This document shows, one piece after another, positions 33,106 through 45,702 of a stretch of 61,186 bases of DNA (the stretch's first letter is position 1; every line of letters begins with the position of its first letter). Under the pieces are notes generated by a model. The model had not been told where the DNA came from and searched no databases. It saw only the letters and a program-made list of their open reading frames with translations. Source of the DNA: Spirogloea muscicola (lineage: Eukaryota > Streptophyta > Zygnematophyceae > Spirogloeales > Spirogloeaceae); the NCBI GenBank assembly GCA_009602725.1, contig WELB01000008.1, positions 181,048 through 242,233 of the forward strand, in the 5' to 3' direction. Made by a program: the position numbers and the translations under genes.

Positions 33106-33900
33106 AACCTACTATAGTGATCACCATGGACTGCTTGCTGCCCCCGGGGTCATGTCCACCTTGTGGTCTTTCACAATGCTCGTAGCTTGCACAAGTTGCC
33201 GCCACTAGCAAAAGTGCATCAACAACCCCCACTGCAGCAGCCCGCTTTGCCCCGGAAAGATCTCCATGCTGCCCAACAGCGACACCTGCTTGCAGTGACA
33301 CTGCCAATGTTGTGGCCGCAACCTATGCCGCCAATGAGCCGTTTCATATGTCGCAGGAGGTCAACTTACATTAGCATCTGATCTCTGTAGAGCTTGCCAA
33401 GCCAAATTCAGCAGACGAGTGACTTCCTAGCGCAATGTCAGAGATTGCTGTCCCAAGGCACCCTTTGAGGACCTCCCTAGCAAGTATTTAAATGGGAGGT
33501 CTTGAGCACAAGTAGGCAAGTCAGATATGAAAGAATGAACCTGAAACGTCATGTTGCAAGAAAAGCATGGGGCAGGTTGAAGAGTCTGTTTTTAGCTCTG
33601 TCATGATTTGCAGCGCTCACATCATCTGTGACCTGTGTTGGGAAAGCCACAAACATGTTGAAAGCAACTCAGAGGACTTTTCGTTGAATTTGGCACACGA
33701 ACCGTCATCTGTCAGAGATGTACGAATCAGTATAGGGTACCGATGAAGACATGGGGCATCTATGTATCAAGAGCATTCAAGCAAGTTCGCTTTGCTGTAT
33801 CGCATGCTACTGGTCTCTAGATAACACAAGAGGTCACGTCACAATGCGTGCCAGATTGTCATTCTGCCATTACGTAGACCATTATAAGAATCTTCAAAAT
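33106..33900. other. 3' spacer downstream of the MLL-type gene
   Basis: Stop-rich sequence with short unremarkable frames on both strands. It probably contains the 3' UTR of the methyltransferase gene. Nothing else is recognised. Confidence 0.4.
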
Positions 33901-36900
33901 TCACAAGTAGCCCCTACAATACTGATGCCCGCAGAGGCAAGGCACGCGCTCGTGGGCAGGGTCTCCGGCTGCAAACATGTAGTTCAGCGTGAGCTCCTCC
34001 CCAACATCAATGGACCTGTGCGCAAAAATGAGGAGCTTCCGGTGGCCATTGATCACCAGCGCTCGCGCAAATAGGTTGCCATCACACGAGTGATTGATGT
34101 GTCGCGCTGCATTACCCTGACGGGTTGCGTCCAACACCAAATCCTCCACTCCAGCAACCTTAGGGAGGCCAAAAAAGTAGCATCCAAGACCTTGCTGCTG
34201 ATAGTTCTTCTCTCTTAGGTCAGAGATGCTGGCACACAAAAAGCACAACACAGGTCAAATAAGTAAATACACCAATTCATAAGCCAGAAACGAAGTGGAA
34301 CTTGAGCATGGAATTATAACCTCGTCGTAACATCCCATGTCTTGCCACAGATACATTGCTACCTTCATCAAATCAGAGAGAAAGGCCATAAGGGAAGGCT
34401 CAAGCTTAGTACAATGGACCTACTGGCACGTTAGCTCTACTAAGCATTGGGTTGAAAAAGCATCATGACAAGTGCCGAATCACCTGGTGCGAATGAGCTC
34501 CCCAACATACTCAATGACGAGCTCCGACGGGGAGAAAGGGATAAGAGCAAAAAGGCCACGCCCGTGGATGCTGCTCCCACCCACCGCGACACGCTTGCGC
34601 AGGTCCTTGCGCATTGCCCTGTACCGCATGGACAGAGGCACCTCCACTATGGTGTCTTGCCCGGTTGCTCCCTTACCAGGGAGTGTACCACTGCCGGCCT
34701 GGCCGTTACCTCCTGCAGAATGTGCCGCCACAGACGCGCATGCTGGATGGACCCCAGAACCAGCTGCACTGCCTGCTGCAGTCACATGCTCCTCCTGTTC
34801 ACAGAAAGCGTCGATGGTCCTAAATCAGGGACACTGAAAGCCAAGCTGCTGCACAGGAGCTGCTTTCAAGCAAGCAACTGGACATGCCTCAGTAGGCCGA
34901 CATCCTCACAACTCACCCAGCCAGCTTGCACTGCTTCAAGCCGGCGCAACCGCTTGTCATTGACAATCTTGGTGGCGGCAATGCGCGCAGCCACATCCAG
35001 GCCAACTCTGCCAATCCCGCGGCCCCAGTGCGGTTCGCTCCGAGCACATCCGCTGGGGTTGCGCCACTGCACTGCGGCTGGCTGCTGCCTGTGTCGGAAC
35101 TTGTACCCCAAGCACATCTCCACATCTGCAAAATCAAGACAGAGGGACAGCATGTGAAGCTGAATAAGCTTGAATTCATCAAGCTCTTCACTCAAGCTTC
35201 TTGCACACAAAGCGGCCCTACCCTGACAGTATGTTGTAGTCTGATTGCACATGCACATAGGCACTGTCCTGGCAGGTATAGGCAACTTACATAATAGGTC
35301 ACTAAAGGGTGGTTTCCCTACCTGGGAGCTGCTCAATGGCACTGGCTATATCAGCCACGCGCAGGCCAAAGAACCAGGCCCCACAGCATGCTGCCCCGGT
35401 GGAGTCTATGAGTTCCTGGACTACAGAAGCTTTGTGTTGGACTGACTGAGCTGCATCCTCTGGTACTTCAGCGACGGACTTGCAGTGGCTGAGAGCCAGT
35501 CTTGCCCGCCTCTGTCGCCTCCTCCAGCCCAGCCCCGCACTTTGTCGGAGGACCCACAAGCGCTCCTCAAACGCCCTCCAAAGCTCGTCAGCACTGTCTC
35601 AAATCAGGAGGACCAAACATGGCACAGATCTTCGTTCTCGTCAGCAAGTGCGCCAGTGGGCCTAGTCTTGACGAGGCTTCTAAGGAGAGCTGCACGACAT
35701 GCTATGCCAACCAGGGCACAGAATGCATGTATAAGTTACACACCGAATACCACAATATGTGTCCAGGTGGGTGACCAATCTGAATTACCTGGACGCTGCA
35801 ATGGTCCCATCAACAGCCTGCTTGCCATTATTCCCGGTTGCAGCATTGTCCTCTGCATCGATCTTCACTGCACTTGACGAGCCACTATTGTCCGACGAGG
35901 GCGGCAGCACTTCGCGGACCAAGGTGAGGACGAACCAGGGACACCCAGCTGGCGTGTCCTGCACCTCCATGCGGTACAGCGCCCGGACACCAACGTGAAG
36001 CACGCTCCAGTGCAGCCGGAAGGCCTGGTAACCTAGCGGAAAGATGTGGTCACGGCTCACAAAGCCCTTCTGGCGGGGCAGCGCAACGACCTCACCCAGC
36101 TGCCGCACGCACACGGCTCCGACGCGCATCCAATGGCCAAGAACAGCTCTCGAGGGCGCCGCCAGAATGGCAGGCCCCGCCTCAGCGCACCAGGGCTTGC
36201 CAGCAGTCACTTCCAACGGCGGGCAGCTCCCCTCGCTGCTACGAACTTCCTCGTCAGCAATGCCAGCGGTGTGCGAGGCAGCCGTCGAGCAGGCTGCTAG
36301 CAGGTTGTGCCTGGGCGAAGCAGGCGTGACATACAGCCGTGCTCTCCTGCCGACCAGGTCGAAGGACAGGACCTTCTGACCAACGAGGCGCGCACGGGTA
36401 GCGTGCTTGCGGCAGAGAACAGAGCCTCCAGCGAGGAACACCATGCCCAGAGCCTTGGCGCAGGTGAAGTGAACATGCGGTTTGCGCGAGCAGGAGGCGC
36501 CAGCACATGGGACCGATGCCCCCGGGAGCTTGCAGACGCCGCAACGGCAGCTCTCATCATCCTGCAGGAACAACAGATTATAGATTAATAGCTCAACAGC
36601 AGTAAACCAGAGCCACCAAGGCCCAGATTAGTCTCAGTCTCAGTCTATCTTGTGGATTATTAGGAAATAGGGTTTAAGTTGTGGAGGTTTTATATACAAG
36701 GGTCCTTGCGACTAGGAGGCTATGAGAGGAAAACTTTAAAAATCGATGGTCTAATCTTTCTGATTTTAGGAGTTACTCAGGTCTATGGCTGCTACTTACA
36801 GCAGACTGCATCCTGGACACAGCCTCTGCAACTCGCTTGACCTCCCCCCCGGGAGAGCGCACGATGCCCGGGCACCACAACACGCATCCCGCATGGAGCC

Positions 36901-39900
36901 AGCAGTCGGCCAGGCCGCAGTACACCATGCGGCCATGCCGCGTACCTGCCTGCGAGCACACCAGGCAGCGCCGGACATCCCGCGCCTCCTCCTTGCTTGG
37001 CTTCCCCTGCTGAGCAAGCACCCCCGGGCGGTCATGAGCTTCTTGCACACTCTTCATATGCTTATGACTTGCTCCTCCATCCTCGCAGAACTCTGCTCTC
37101 TGCTCCTTAGCACCTGGTTGTTGACCCCCTGCCTGAGGTGACAGCCCGTTACTAGACTTGCGCTTCTTCACGCGAGCCTGCATGTGGAGTTTCTTCTGAA
37201 CCGTAAATGGAACTCCCGCACTGCCATCTTGGTCCGTGCTGACTGCCACACAAGTGAGGTCCAAAATGGCATTGTCTGCCGTGCCCTGAACGCAGTCATT
37301 CTTCACACGGAAACTGCTAGCAGCACAACCATTTACCGCCTCTCCGGCGCCTGCAGTAGCACTTGCCTTTGACAGGTCCAACTTGCCCCACAGATCTTTG
37401 TCTGCTCTAAGCTTGGTCGCATTGGGGGGCCTTGTCGCCCCCAAGAGTGATGCAGCTGGATTAGGCTGTCCTTCATATTCCAGCAGCGCTTGCCGCACCA
37501 AGCCCAAGGTGCACTCACCAAGCTGTGCCAAATATGGGCTCAATGGCTGTCTGCCATCACCAGGTTGCCACTCCTTCACTTTCTCGCTGTCCTTGTTGGC
37601 AATGCTTGGCATGCACGCCCCTGTGGCAGCCCCCACCGTCGCTTGGCTCTGTCCCCATGGCGTGCAACCCTGGCCTTGCCCAGGGATAGCTGGCCTTGTC
37701 GTACCCTGCTGTGGCACCTCTGTAGCTGCAGTTGCTGTGTGACTTGGCAATATACCGGCAGAGGCCCTCTGCCCATTTGGCATTGCTGCCATCCCTGCCA
37801 TGGCCAGAGCCACATGAGCGCTCGCTGCCCTTGCCAAGGCGGTCGCCTGAGTCTCGCCCACCAATGTAAGAGCCCGTGCTGCATGAGCTGCTGCCGCCAG
37901 GTCGTCTTGGCCCTGCTGGCGTGCACACACAGCCTGCTGCCAGACCGACAATCTGGTCAGGAACTCCCCCTTCTCCCTGGTGCTCAGCTCCTTGGCGGGC
38001 ATGGCTCCGCTAAGAAGAGCGTCACATGGCGCTGCTGCTGCTGCTGATGGCATGCAACCTTGCATTTCTGGCCCAGCTCTTGCCGTCGCCGACCAAACAG
38101 TAGCATCACCACCCGATGTGGCCACTGCCTTGTCCTTGGCTGCAAGTAGCCTGCCTTGCCACTCGACCGTGTCAAGCTTGTTCGCCAGCAAACCGGGGCA
38201 AGCTGGCGCCCGTGGCTTCTCCTGAGCATTCACAATCCCCTGCACGTGCAAAGTACAGGGACAATTTAGTGCCTCATTTGTCAGAATTGAAGGGCAGGCA
38301 CCTTTGCAAGCAGGAACATCATGCTACCATCCTTTGTGTGCGGCTAAACATATTCAACATCACCAAGCATCTTAACGGGCAAAACCCCTGTGACAGAAGG
38401 AGCTGCAAAAGACAAACTCACCGTCGGCAATGACAGACCAACACATCGAAAGGGCGGCTGCTTGGGAGGAGCCTCAATAAAGACCTGGAGGACAGACGCC
38501 CCCAGCTTGCTGCCAGGGTGCTCGCCACTGCTGCTTCGCCGAACGGTCCCCACCGTGCGCACCCAGACCGGCGACCCACAGATCTGGCACTCCTGGTTGC
38601 TGCCACCACAGTAGCACGAGATCGCCCACTGACTGGCAGAGGGCGTCATGGGCTTCAGCAGGCTGGCAGCAATACGTGCGTGGTACTGCGATGCGTCAGC
38701 TAATAGCTGGGCATGGCAGCGCTGGAGCTCCTCCACTGTCGACGGTGGCAGCCTCGCCGCTGAGCTGCTGAGCAGCCTAGCCGAGTAATGCTTTTTTGTT
38801 GCCTGATCCTGCCAAATGTAGACCGTGCATCGCCTGCTCGCGACCACAGCCGCTGCTTGTGGCAGCGGCTGCAGTGCAGCTGTCCAGACGCTGCATCCCA
38901 CGGCTTGCTGATGCCGCTGGAAGGCCTTTAGCCAAGCTCCCAGCGACGGGACCTTGCCGCCACCAGCAACCAGCAAATCAGCATGCATGGCTGCAGACCG
39001 CGGCGCTGCCAACGAGTTGCAATTCCTGTCACCTGATTGGGGGCTTGAAAACTGATTTGGTCCGTCATTTGCAGGCCGCTCATTCAATGCCCATGAAGCA
39101 TCCCGCTGCCGCTTCCGGGCCTGCACCCTGCCAGAGCCCTGAGCACAAAACTCAATCCAACGCCGCCTGTTGGCACTAGTGTCCTGCTGGGGTATGCAGA
39201 CCGGCCTCAGACTGTCCGCTATTTTCATGCCGCCATTGCCTAAGAACCCCTCCTGACAGTTACTGCCACCGTCTGCTTCGGTAGCCTGCATCATGACATA
39301 GCAATGCTGCAGTCAGATTGGCCAGACACAAAGCAGTAGCAGCAGAATACTCAAACGGTCTATCATGCTGTGAAACTCAACAGCCCTTCCACTGTGAGCT
39401 GGACTGCATATCGGGAGGTGTACTAGGCACCCATGTGTGGGCCATCAGTAGAACCTCATCAACCGTGGGCAATGGTCAGAGCAACTATAACCCCTTCCTT
39501 TCCAGTTAGCAAGTTTAAGATGGCATTTTGCCTCATGAACTATGCAACTTCATGCATGGGACAGAACATCGCCCCCCGTTGTGCACTGAGCACAGGGGCA
39601 GGCATAATTATGCATGACACTTCTTCAGGCTCATTGTTGGTGCAGTATTGTACCTCGGATGAAACAGCCACACCATGGCCATAGTCCTCCCTGAAGGATC
39701 TGGCAGAAGACAACATTGGCGGTGGAGTGCAGCCCAGCTTGACTGATGGCACAGGCTGCTGCTGCTGCTGCTGGTGACCCCACAATGAGGACGGGGGCCC
39801 AGGCCACCTTCGCACCTGCTGCTGCTGCTGCTGTCCCAGCAGGGCTGGCGCAAGCGGCCAAGAAGCTCCGAGGGCGTCTGGAGTTGGTAAGCCCTGGTCT

Positions 39901-42900
39901 ATGACTGTGGGATTGTGGTAGGCGGAGCTCATGGTGGCCCCACGAGCGAGAGCGAGATGGTGCGCTAGCGCGCGCCCCATCAGCATTCTCTGCCAGCTGA
40001 GGGCCGCATCTGGGAGCTGTCCAGTCATGTCTTTGCTCGTCCCAGTCAGCCCCTGTGTGGCACATGGCGGCGCAGTTAGGAGCGTAGGACCTCCCAGCAC
40101 CATGGCAGCGCGATGCATATCCGGCATTGCAGTCATTGGCTCCGCCACAGCTTGCTTGCCACCGTGACCAGCCAGCATGACTGGCTCATCAATGTCAGCA
40201 GCGTGGGAGAGCTCAGCCTCCATAGGCTGCGACGCTGCCTTCAGCTCCACCTCGGCAGGCCCAGCAGCCGCCAGCACGGCCAGCTCAATGCTCAGCGTGG
40301 CCTCCACCGCGGCCTCAGCTTCACCCAACTCCAAGCTGCCGCAGCCACTGCGGTTGCTCTCAGAAGGCCTGCCGGATGACAGGACCCCCGGTTCCTTGCC
40401 CTCTGCCACTGCCTCCTTGTCGCCCTCTGCCGCTGCTGGAACAGCGGTCGCAGCCGCCACTGCATGGTTGCCCTCCGCCTCCGACTGCAGGAAGCGGTCG
40501 AGGGGCTCGACACGGAGGTGGATGCCGCGCTCGCGGCACTGTTTGCAGAAGTATTTGCCTTTGCTCCCCGTCACGGCCTTGCGCATCTCCAGGCCAGACA
40601 CCAGCTCCGAAGACGTGCGAGATGACCGCTGCGGACAGCCGCTGAGGTTCCTGGCCCTGGCAGCTTTGGCTATCGCCTCGCGGGCGTGCCGCTCCTGCTT
40701 GGCGCACGCCGCGTGCACGGTCAAGCCGCAGCCTTTGCATGACGTGACCTTGCTGGCGGCAGGAGCTTCTGGCAGCGGCGGCGGCACTGACAAGCCCAGC
40801 TCCTTCGACTGAGTCCCCGCAGGCTCCTCTTCTTCTATCCCACCGCTGTTGTCGCCACCCAGCGGCAGGGCACAGGAAGCGCACGCCCCGCCCAGGGGCT
40901 GCTGGCGCTGCTCCTCCTCCATGGCTGGCGCGCAGCTGCTGCACCAGACCACTGTGCTGCGTGCTAGCCAGCAGGTCTCGATTGGCGGGGCAGGCTCGCT
41001 GTCGTTGCCCAGCGAGGCGCCGCAGCGTGCGCAGGTGCAGCAGGCAGGGCAGGGCCAGCCATACGTGCCCGCCAGGTGTGGCGCCGACGGCCGGCTGCGT
41101 GGCGGCAGGCATGCTGCATGGTGCGACTGGTCGCAGATGGAGCAGACCAGCAAGTCCGCATGGACGCCGCCGCCGGCGGCACCGACGCCGCACGTCTCGC
41201 AGATCTTGCAGGCCTTGCACCGCCAGAACGCGCGCAGCTCGGGCGTGGCGCGCAGTGGCGGCTCCAGGCAGAAGGCATGGAACGCCTCGCCGCAGTCGGC
41301 GCAGGCGACAAACTCCTCAGTGGCATACTCGCCCAGGCCTCCGCACGCACTGCAGCTCTCCAGGCCATGCAGAGCCGCCGGCGTGTACCGCAGCACGGTG
41401 TGAGGCCCGCCGCTCGGTCTCTCGCTGCAGTGACCCCCCGCGCAGCCGCCGCCCCCGTCGCTGCCGCTGTCGCCGTCGCCCCCTTGCCCACCCACGGCCT
41501 CTTTGCTCCTGCCGCAGTCACCGCTCAGCAGCTCACTCACAAGTCGTATGCCCTTGGCCCTGGGCCTCTCGACCGCCAGCCGTCGCCGACGGCGGCGCTT
41601 CTTCCTCCTCGTGCATACGGTGCGGCTCCTTGGCGGCACCTTGACCACGGCATCTTGCACTAGGAGAGCCGGCTGAGCAGCAGCAGCACCCTTTCCCGCC
41701 AATTGCAGCTTCGGCTGGCCGAGCTGATGCTCACTCCCGAGGCAGGGAAACTCTTCTGTGAGCTTTGAGCTGCTACTGGAGTTGGCGAGCAGAGGCGCAG
41801 CTGCGCCGGCTGCGACCTCCGCTGCGAGCGCATCCTCCAGCACCATCGACCGCCGGGGACATCGGCGCCGCCTCCTCTCTGGCACCGCCGCCGACAATTC
41901 CACCTGTCTTGACACCGGCGCTGCTGCAAGCGGAGGCTGCCGCGTCGCAGCCAGTTGCTGATCAGCAAGCGCCAGCAGCTCGCCTTCGCGCTCTGCGGCT
42001 GATATGGCAGCCTGCTTGCCATGACAGCATCGATCTCCCACTCCTGCCCCCAATCGTGCGGCTCTGCCTGTGACGGCAGCACCATCCAAGGTGTCTGCCG
42101 TCACCACCAAGCCCCCGTCATCCTCGTCACTCCAGCCGCATTCAATCAACGGCGGTGCTTGCGCTGCAGCCGACCCCTGCGCATCTAGACCAACCACTGG
42201 CACTGCCAGCAGGGCCGGCAGTGCGCCACTGAGGGCAGATTCCATCGGCGCACTGCTTGCCCACACAGAGTCGCTCTGCTCCGAGTGCCACCTGCAGCTG
42301 TTGCACTGCAAGAGATGGGCAGCAGAGGGGAAGGGTCAGCTTGCTGCGGCAGCGAATATCAGCAACCTCCATGTCTGGGCCACAGCTACTGTCAGCAGCT
42401 GCCATCTCTTTGACAGAGTTGACCCTTTCAAACACAACTCACATGGCAGTGAAGGAGGGGATCGAACACTAGCAAATACGTTGAGCAAAGGCAACCTTGC
42501 TCACCACGCTGTGGTTGTCGGAGGGGTCAGCCGCGAGGAGGGGGCAGGCGCCGTGCATTGAGCGTGAACATGCAGCGCACTCCAGCAGCTCGCTGCCTGC
42601 CTTGTTTCCCTCTTTGTACACCTGGCAGCCGCAAAAAGCAGCACCAGTGACTGTCAGGCATGCTTCAAGGTTGCGCTGCCTGGACTGCCGGGTGGTACAT
42701 CAGAAATGACATCTGCGAAGCAGAATGGTGAGGTGCAAGTATTCGACCTTGTCACAGGCGCCGTGGCAGAAGAGCTCTGTGCAGCCGGAAGACGTGGCTG
42801 GCAGCCCAATGATAATGTGGCGCTCCCCTCGAGCGGGAGAGACAGCTGTCTGCGAGAGTGCGCCGCACCTTGGGCAGCTTCTAACGGCAGCGCCAGCCAG

Positions 42901-43786
42901 AGCCTCACTCTGTGATGTTTCCAGTGACGCTGCCACTGCTGCAGTAGTTGACGGCAGGCGGCACCGAGCCAGCAGGCGCTCGGCGCCGATCGCTCTTGAG
43001 GGGGCGGCATGTTGCTCCGCAGCTGCTGCCAACGTCTCCACCTCCTTGTCGCCGACGCTGCAGGAGCCCCCGAGGCTTCCGCATGCGCTCAGGTCCCAGT
43101 TGCGGAGCCGCGGGCAGAGCAGCGGCTGCGAGTCTGCACCAGGCGTTGCCAACCAAGGCACCACACCACCGACGACTGCCGGCACAGCTGGCATTGCTTC
43201 GCGAGGTGCTGCCATTGACAGCCAACAGGACAAGAGTCAGACTCTGGCGTAACATTGCCATCACCAAAGCTGTTACTTGCATTCGCCTTGGCTGCAAGTC
43301 TTGTCGCAGCCGAGCCATGTGGGCATGCGGGGACCACGTCGACACCAACTCTCAATGATACCTTTCTCCTGCAGGACGTCCGTGAGCCTCTGCGACGCTG
43401 GCCAGCGCCGGGGACGAGTCCCTGCCAGCGCCCCGCGTCGGGGACTCCCGAGTGCTGCCTGGGCCGCCCGCCTCTTGACGCAGCCGGGACGAGGCGTCGG
43501 CGCGGCATTAAGGACGGGCGAGAGCTTCGCGAGCTTGCGCTGCCGAGCTGGAAGCGCCTCCGCGGCCGCCGCAGCCGCCTCCGAAGCCACGGCGGCTCCT
43601 CGCTGTGGGCCGTCCGGCGAACATGGCGGCCGCCTGCGCTTGGTGGTGGCAGCAGCAGCCACTGCCACGGACGCAGCTGTGGGCCGGCCGGTGTCGGAGG
43701 CGGCCTCCGCCGCGGGGAGGGCGGCGTCCAGCAGCACGTCGTGCAGCGCGCGGCTCCGGCGAGAGCCAGCTGCAGCGACGCCGCCG
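33901..43786 (-). CDS. Trithorax/MLL-type histone H3K4 methyltransferase, N terminus in the N gap
   Basis: A SET-domain chromatin protein predicted to methylate H3K4 in a COMPASS-like complex. Blocks in protein order: a Lys/Arg-rich exon left of the gap (to 43362; RKLAKLSPVLNAAPTPRP, donor GTATCA); Cys-rich exons 42714-43230 and 42500-42690 (ECAACSRSMHGAC, completed by CNSCRWH after an intron: a PHD); the big exon 39540-42311 with further PHD fingers (CSACGGLGEYATEEFVACAD, CKICETCGVG, CKGCGLTVHAAC, FCKQC) and poly-Gln runs; 38344-39294; an extended PHD split over 36773-38251 (RRCLVCSQAGTRHGRMVYCG) and 36573 (CGVCKLPGASVPC, HFTCA); FYRN (HWMRVGAVCVRQLGEV, IFPLGYQAFRLHWS); FYRC (AWFFGLRVADIASAIEQLPG, about 35320); a Win-like motif; SET in two exons (IHGRGLFALIPFSPSELVIE near 34520; ARHINHSCDGN and GEELTLNYMF near 34000); and post-SET CLCGHQYC ending at TGA 33901. 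The second Tyr of the usual ELTYDY is kept. Confidence 0.9.
35028..35060 (-). other. Win-like WDR5-interaction motif between FYRC and SET
   Basis: The minus strand encodes NPSGCARSEPH. Animal MLL-family proteins carry NP-x-G-(S/C)-A-R-(A/S)-E at the same place, where the arginine inserts into the WDR5 propeller. Position and sequence agree; binding is inferred. Confidence 0.75.
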
Positions 43787-44310
43787 NNNNNNNNNNNNNN
43801 NNNNNNNNNNNNNNNNNNNNNNNNNNNNNNNNNNNNNNNNNNNNNNNNNNNNNNNNNNNNNNNNNNNNNNNNNNNNNNNNNNNNNNNNNNNNNNNNNNNN
43901 NNNNNNNNNNNNNNNNNNNNNNNNNNNNNNNNNNNNNNNNNNNNNNNNNNNNNNNNNNNNNNNNNNNNNNNNNNNNNNNNNNNNNNNNNNNNNNNNNNNN
44001 NNNNNNNNNNNNNNNNNNNNNNNNNNNNNNNNNNNNNNNNNNNNNNNNNNNNNNNNNNNNNNNNNNNNNNNNNNNNNNNNNNNNNNNNNNNNNNNNNNNN
44101 NNNNNNNNNNNNNNNNNNNNNNNNNNNNNNNNNNNNNNNNNNNNNNNNNNNNNNNNNNNNNNNNNNNNNNNNNNNNNNNNNNNNNNNNNNNNNNNNNNNN
44201 NNNNNNNNNNNNNNNNNNNNNNNNNNNNNNNNNNNNNNNNNNNNNNNNNNNNNNNNNNNNNNNNNNNNNNNNNNNNNNNNNNNNNNNNNNNNNNNNNNNN
44301 NNNNNNNNNN
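43787..44310. other. Assembly gap of 524 N
   Basis: A run of N falls in the N-terminal part or promoter of the MLL-type gene. Its flanks are very GC-rich. Any open frame drawn through it is meaningless. Confidence 0.99.
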
Positions 44311-44509
44311 TGCGGCCCCCACCCCCCCCCCCCTTGGGCCACCATCCCCGGGCTGGCGGCGGTCGCGGTCACGTTTGCGGGTGCGTCCGCGTTTGCTGCC
44401 GCGTCCCGTCGGCGTTCGCGGTTGCAGGCACCGAGCTTTCGTTTTGCGCTTTCAGCGGCGCCGACACGTCATGTTATGTCAGCAAAGCCACATGCTATTC
44501 ACAATAACA

Positions 44510-44800
44510 AGAATAGCGCTTCCAAGTTGACTTGGTGGCTGTGAGAGGCCAGCCCAAAAGACCAAAACCGAGGTCCAAGGAGGTAAGAGGCTGACAGAAG
44601 TGAGCTCATCCAAAGGGGCGAGGGCTGTAGAGAGAAGGCGCGCGGTGCGCATGACTTGAAAGGGAGGCCAACTCTAGCCTTACAAATGTCCTGTTACGGG
44701 GTGATGTGCCAGAAAGAGGAGGGCTGTAGAAAGCCAGCCCCAAAGGAATGGACAGGGTCCGCAAGGGGCCGGAGAGCAAAGAGTTGGGCTGAGCCTACAG
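44510..44800 (+). repeat. Dispersed repeat cluster upstream of the MLL-type gene
   Basis: GCGCTTCCAAGTTGACTTGG and GTGAGAGGCCAGCCCAAAAG are followed by a well-preserved module 2 (GAGAAGGCGCGCGGTGCGCA, TTGAAAGGGAGGCCAACTCT, AGCCTTACAAA) and another module 1 derivative (AAAGCCAGCCCCAAAGGAAT, GGACAGGGTCC). Confidence 0.85.
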
Positions 44801-45702
44801 ACCCACTAGTCTCATCGCCATCACGGCACCTCTGGGGTGGGGAGGAAGGCAGCTGCAGGCTCACTGAAATATATCTGCGTCAACGGGGAGCCCTCTTGGA
44901 GGCGGCAATGCAGGGGAAGCGTTCATCGATCTCCTCTGAAGCAACACCGAAGACGAGGGGACACAATCAGTCACCTGGGGGGCTCACCATGTCTTCACGC
45001 ACCAGTATGCTGGTATGCAAGTGGCGGAGCTGGCTGCCATGCTGGCTGGAGGGAGGAGGGGGAGGGAGCGAAGGGCATAGAGGGGCAGCACATCTGCCCA
45101 ACTGCAGCCTTGCTGACTATTGCAGCACTCCATTGACATTGTTGAGCTGCGATGACATTGAGCTCATCGACAGGCTCAAGCAAGCAAGATGCTTGAGGAT
45201 GCATGACGGACAAGCATGCGGCCAGCCTGAAGGTGGTTGGGCAATAAATGCCCTGGATGCCATATTCACTTCAATTTATTAGCCCGAAGCAATGTGCTCC
45301 AGTGAATGGCCAGGTCCTACCTACTGAGGACTCAGCATGAGGTACTAGTGCAAGTGGGCATGGTGATGAGCCCAGAAAAGTTACACTCAAACAGCCCACT
45401 CATATGACACATCACGCCCTGACAGGACTTGGGCACCCACACAAGGTGCTCACTAACAAAAACGTGTGCCTGCTTAGATCAACGAAGATGAAGAAAGGTG
45501 TCAAAATGAGATGCATCATCCAAACATGGTGAAGCATTTCATTCATGCACATGTCTGCAGAAGATGTCACAGTGACGACACGCATCTGCACATCGGTGCT
45601 TATTGCTTGTCACAGGGATGGAATTCACCTGTTCGAGTGGGAATCCACCAGTGGCAGCATCTTGTAAGGTCTTTAAATCATTAACTCTCTGACTCCTCTA
45701 AG
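44801..45702. other. Intergenic region
   Basis: A plus-strand frame running to 45282 starts inside the repeat and has no domain. The remainder is stop-rich. It separates the 5' end of the MLL-type gene from the 3' end of the RME-8-like gene. Confidence 0.4.

Noticed and set aside
39754-39835. CAG/CTG triplet runs as candidate unstable microsatellites
   Set aside because: They are two short runs (about six units) encoding poly-Gln in the MLL-type protein, ordinary for such proteins.
43089-44544. Several 300-430-residue open frames across the N gap
   Set aside because: Most of each is unknown bases; only the short flanks carry sequence, and only the minus-strand flank looks coding.
44656-45282. 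208-residue plus-strand frame
   Set aside because: It begins inside the dispersed repeat, has no motif and lies in intergenic sequence.
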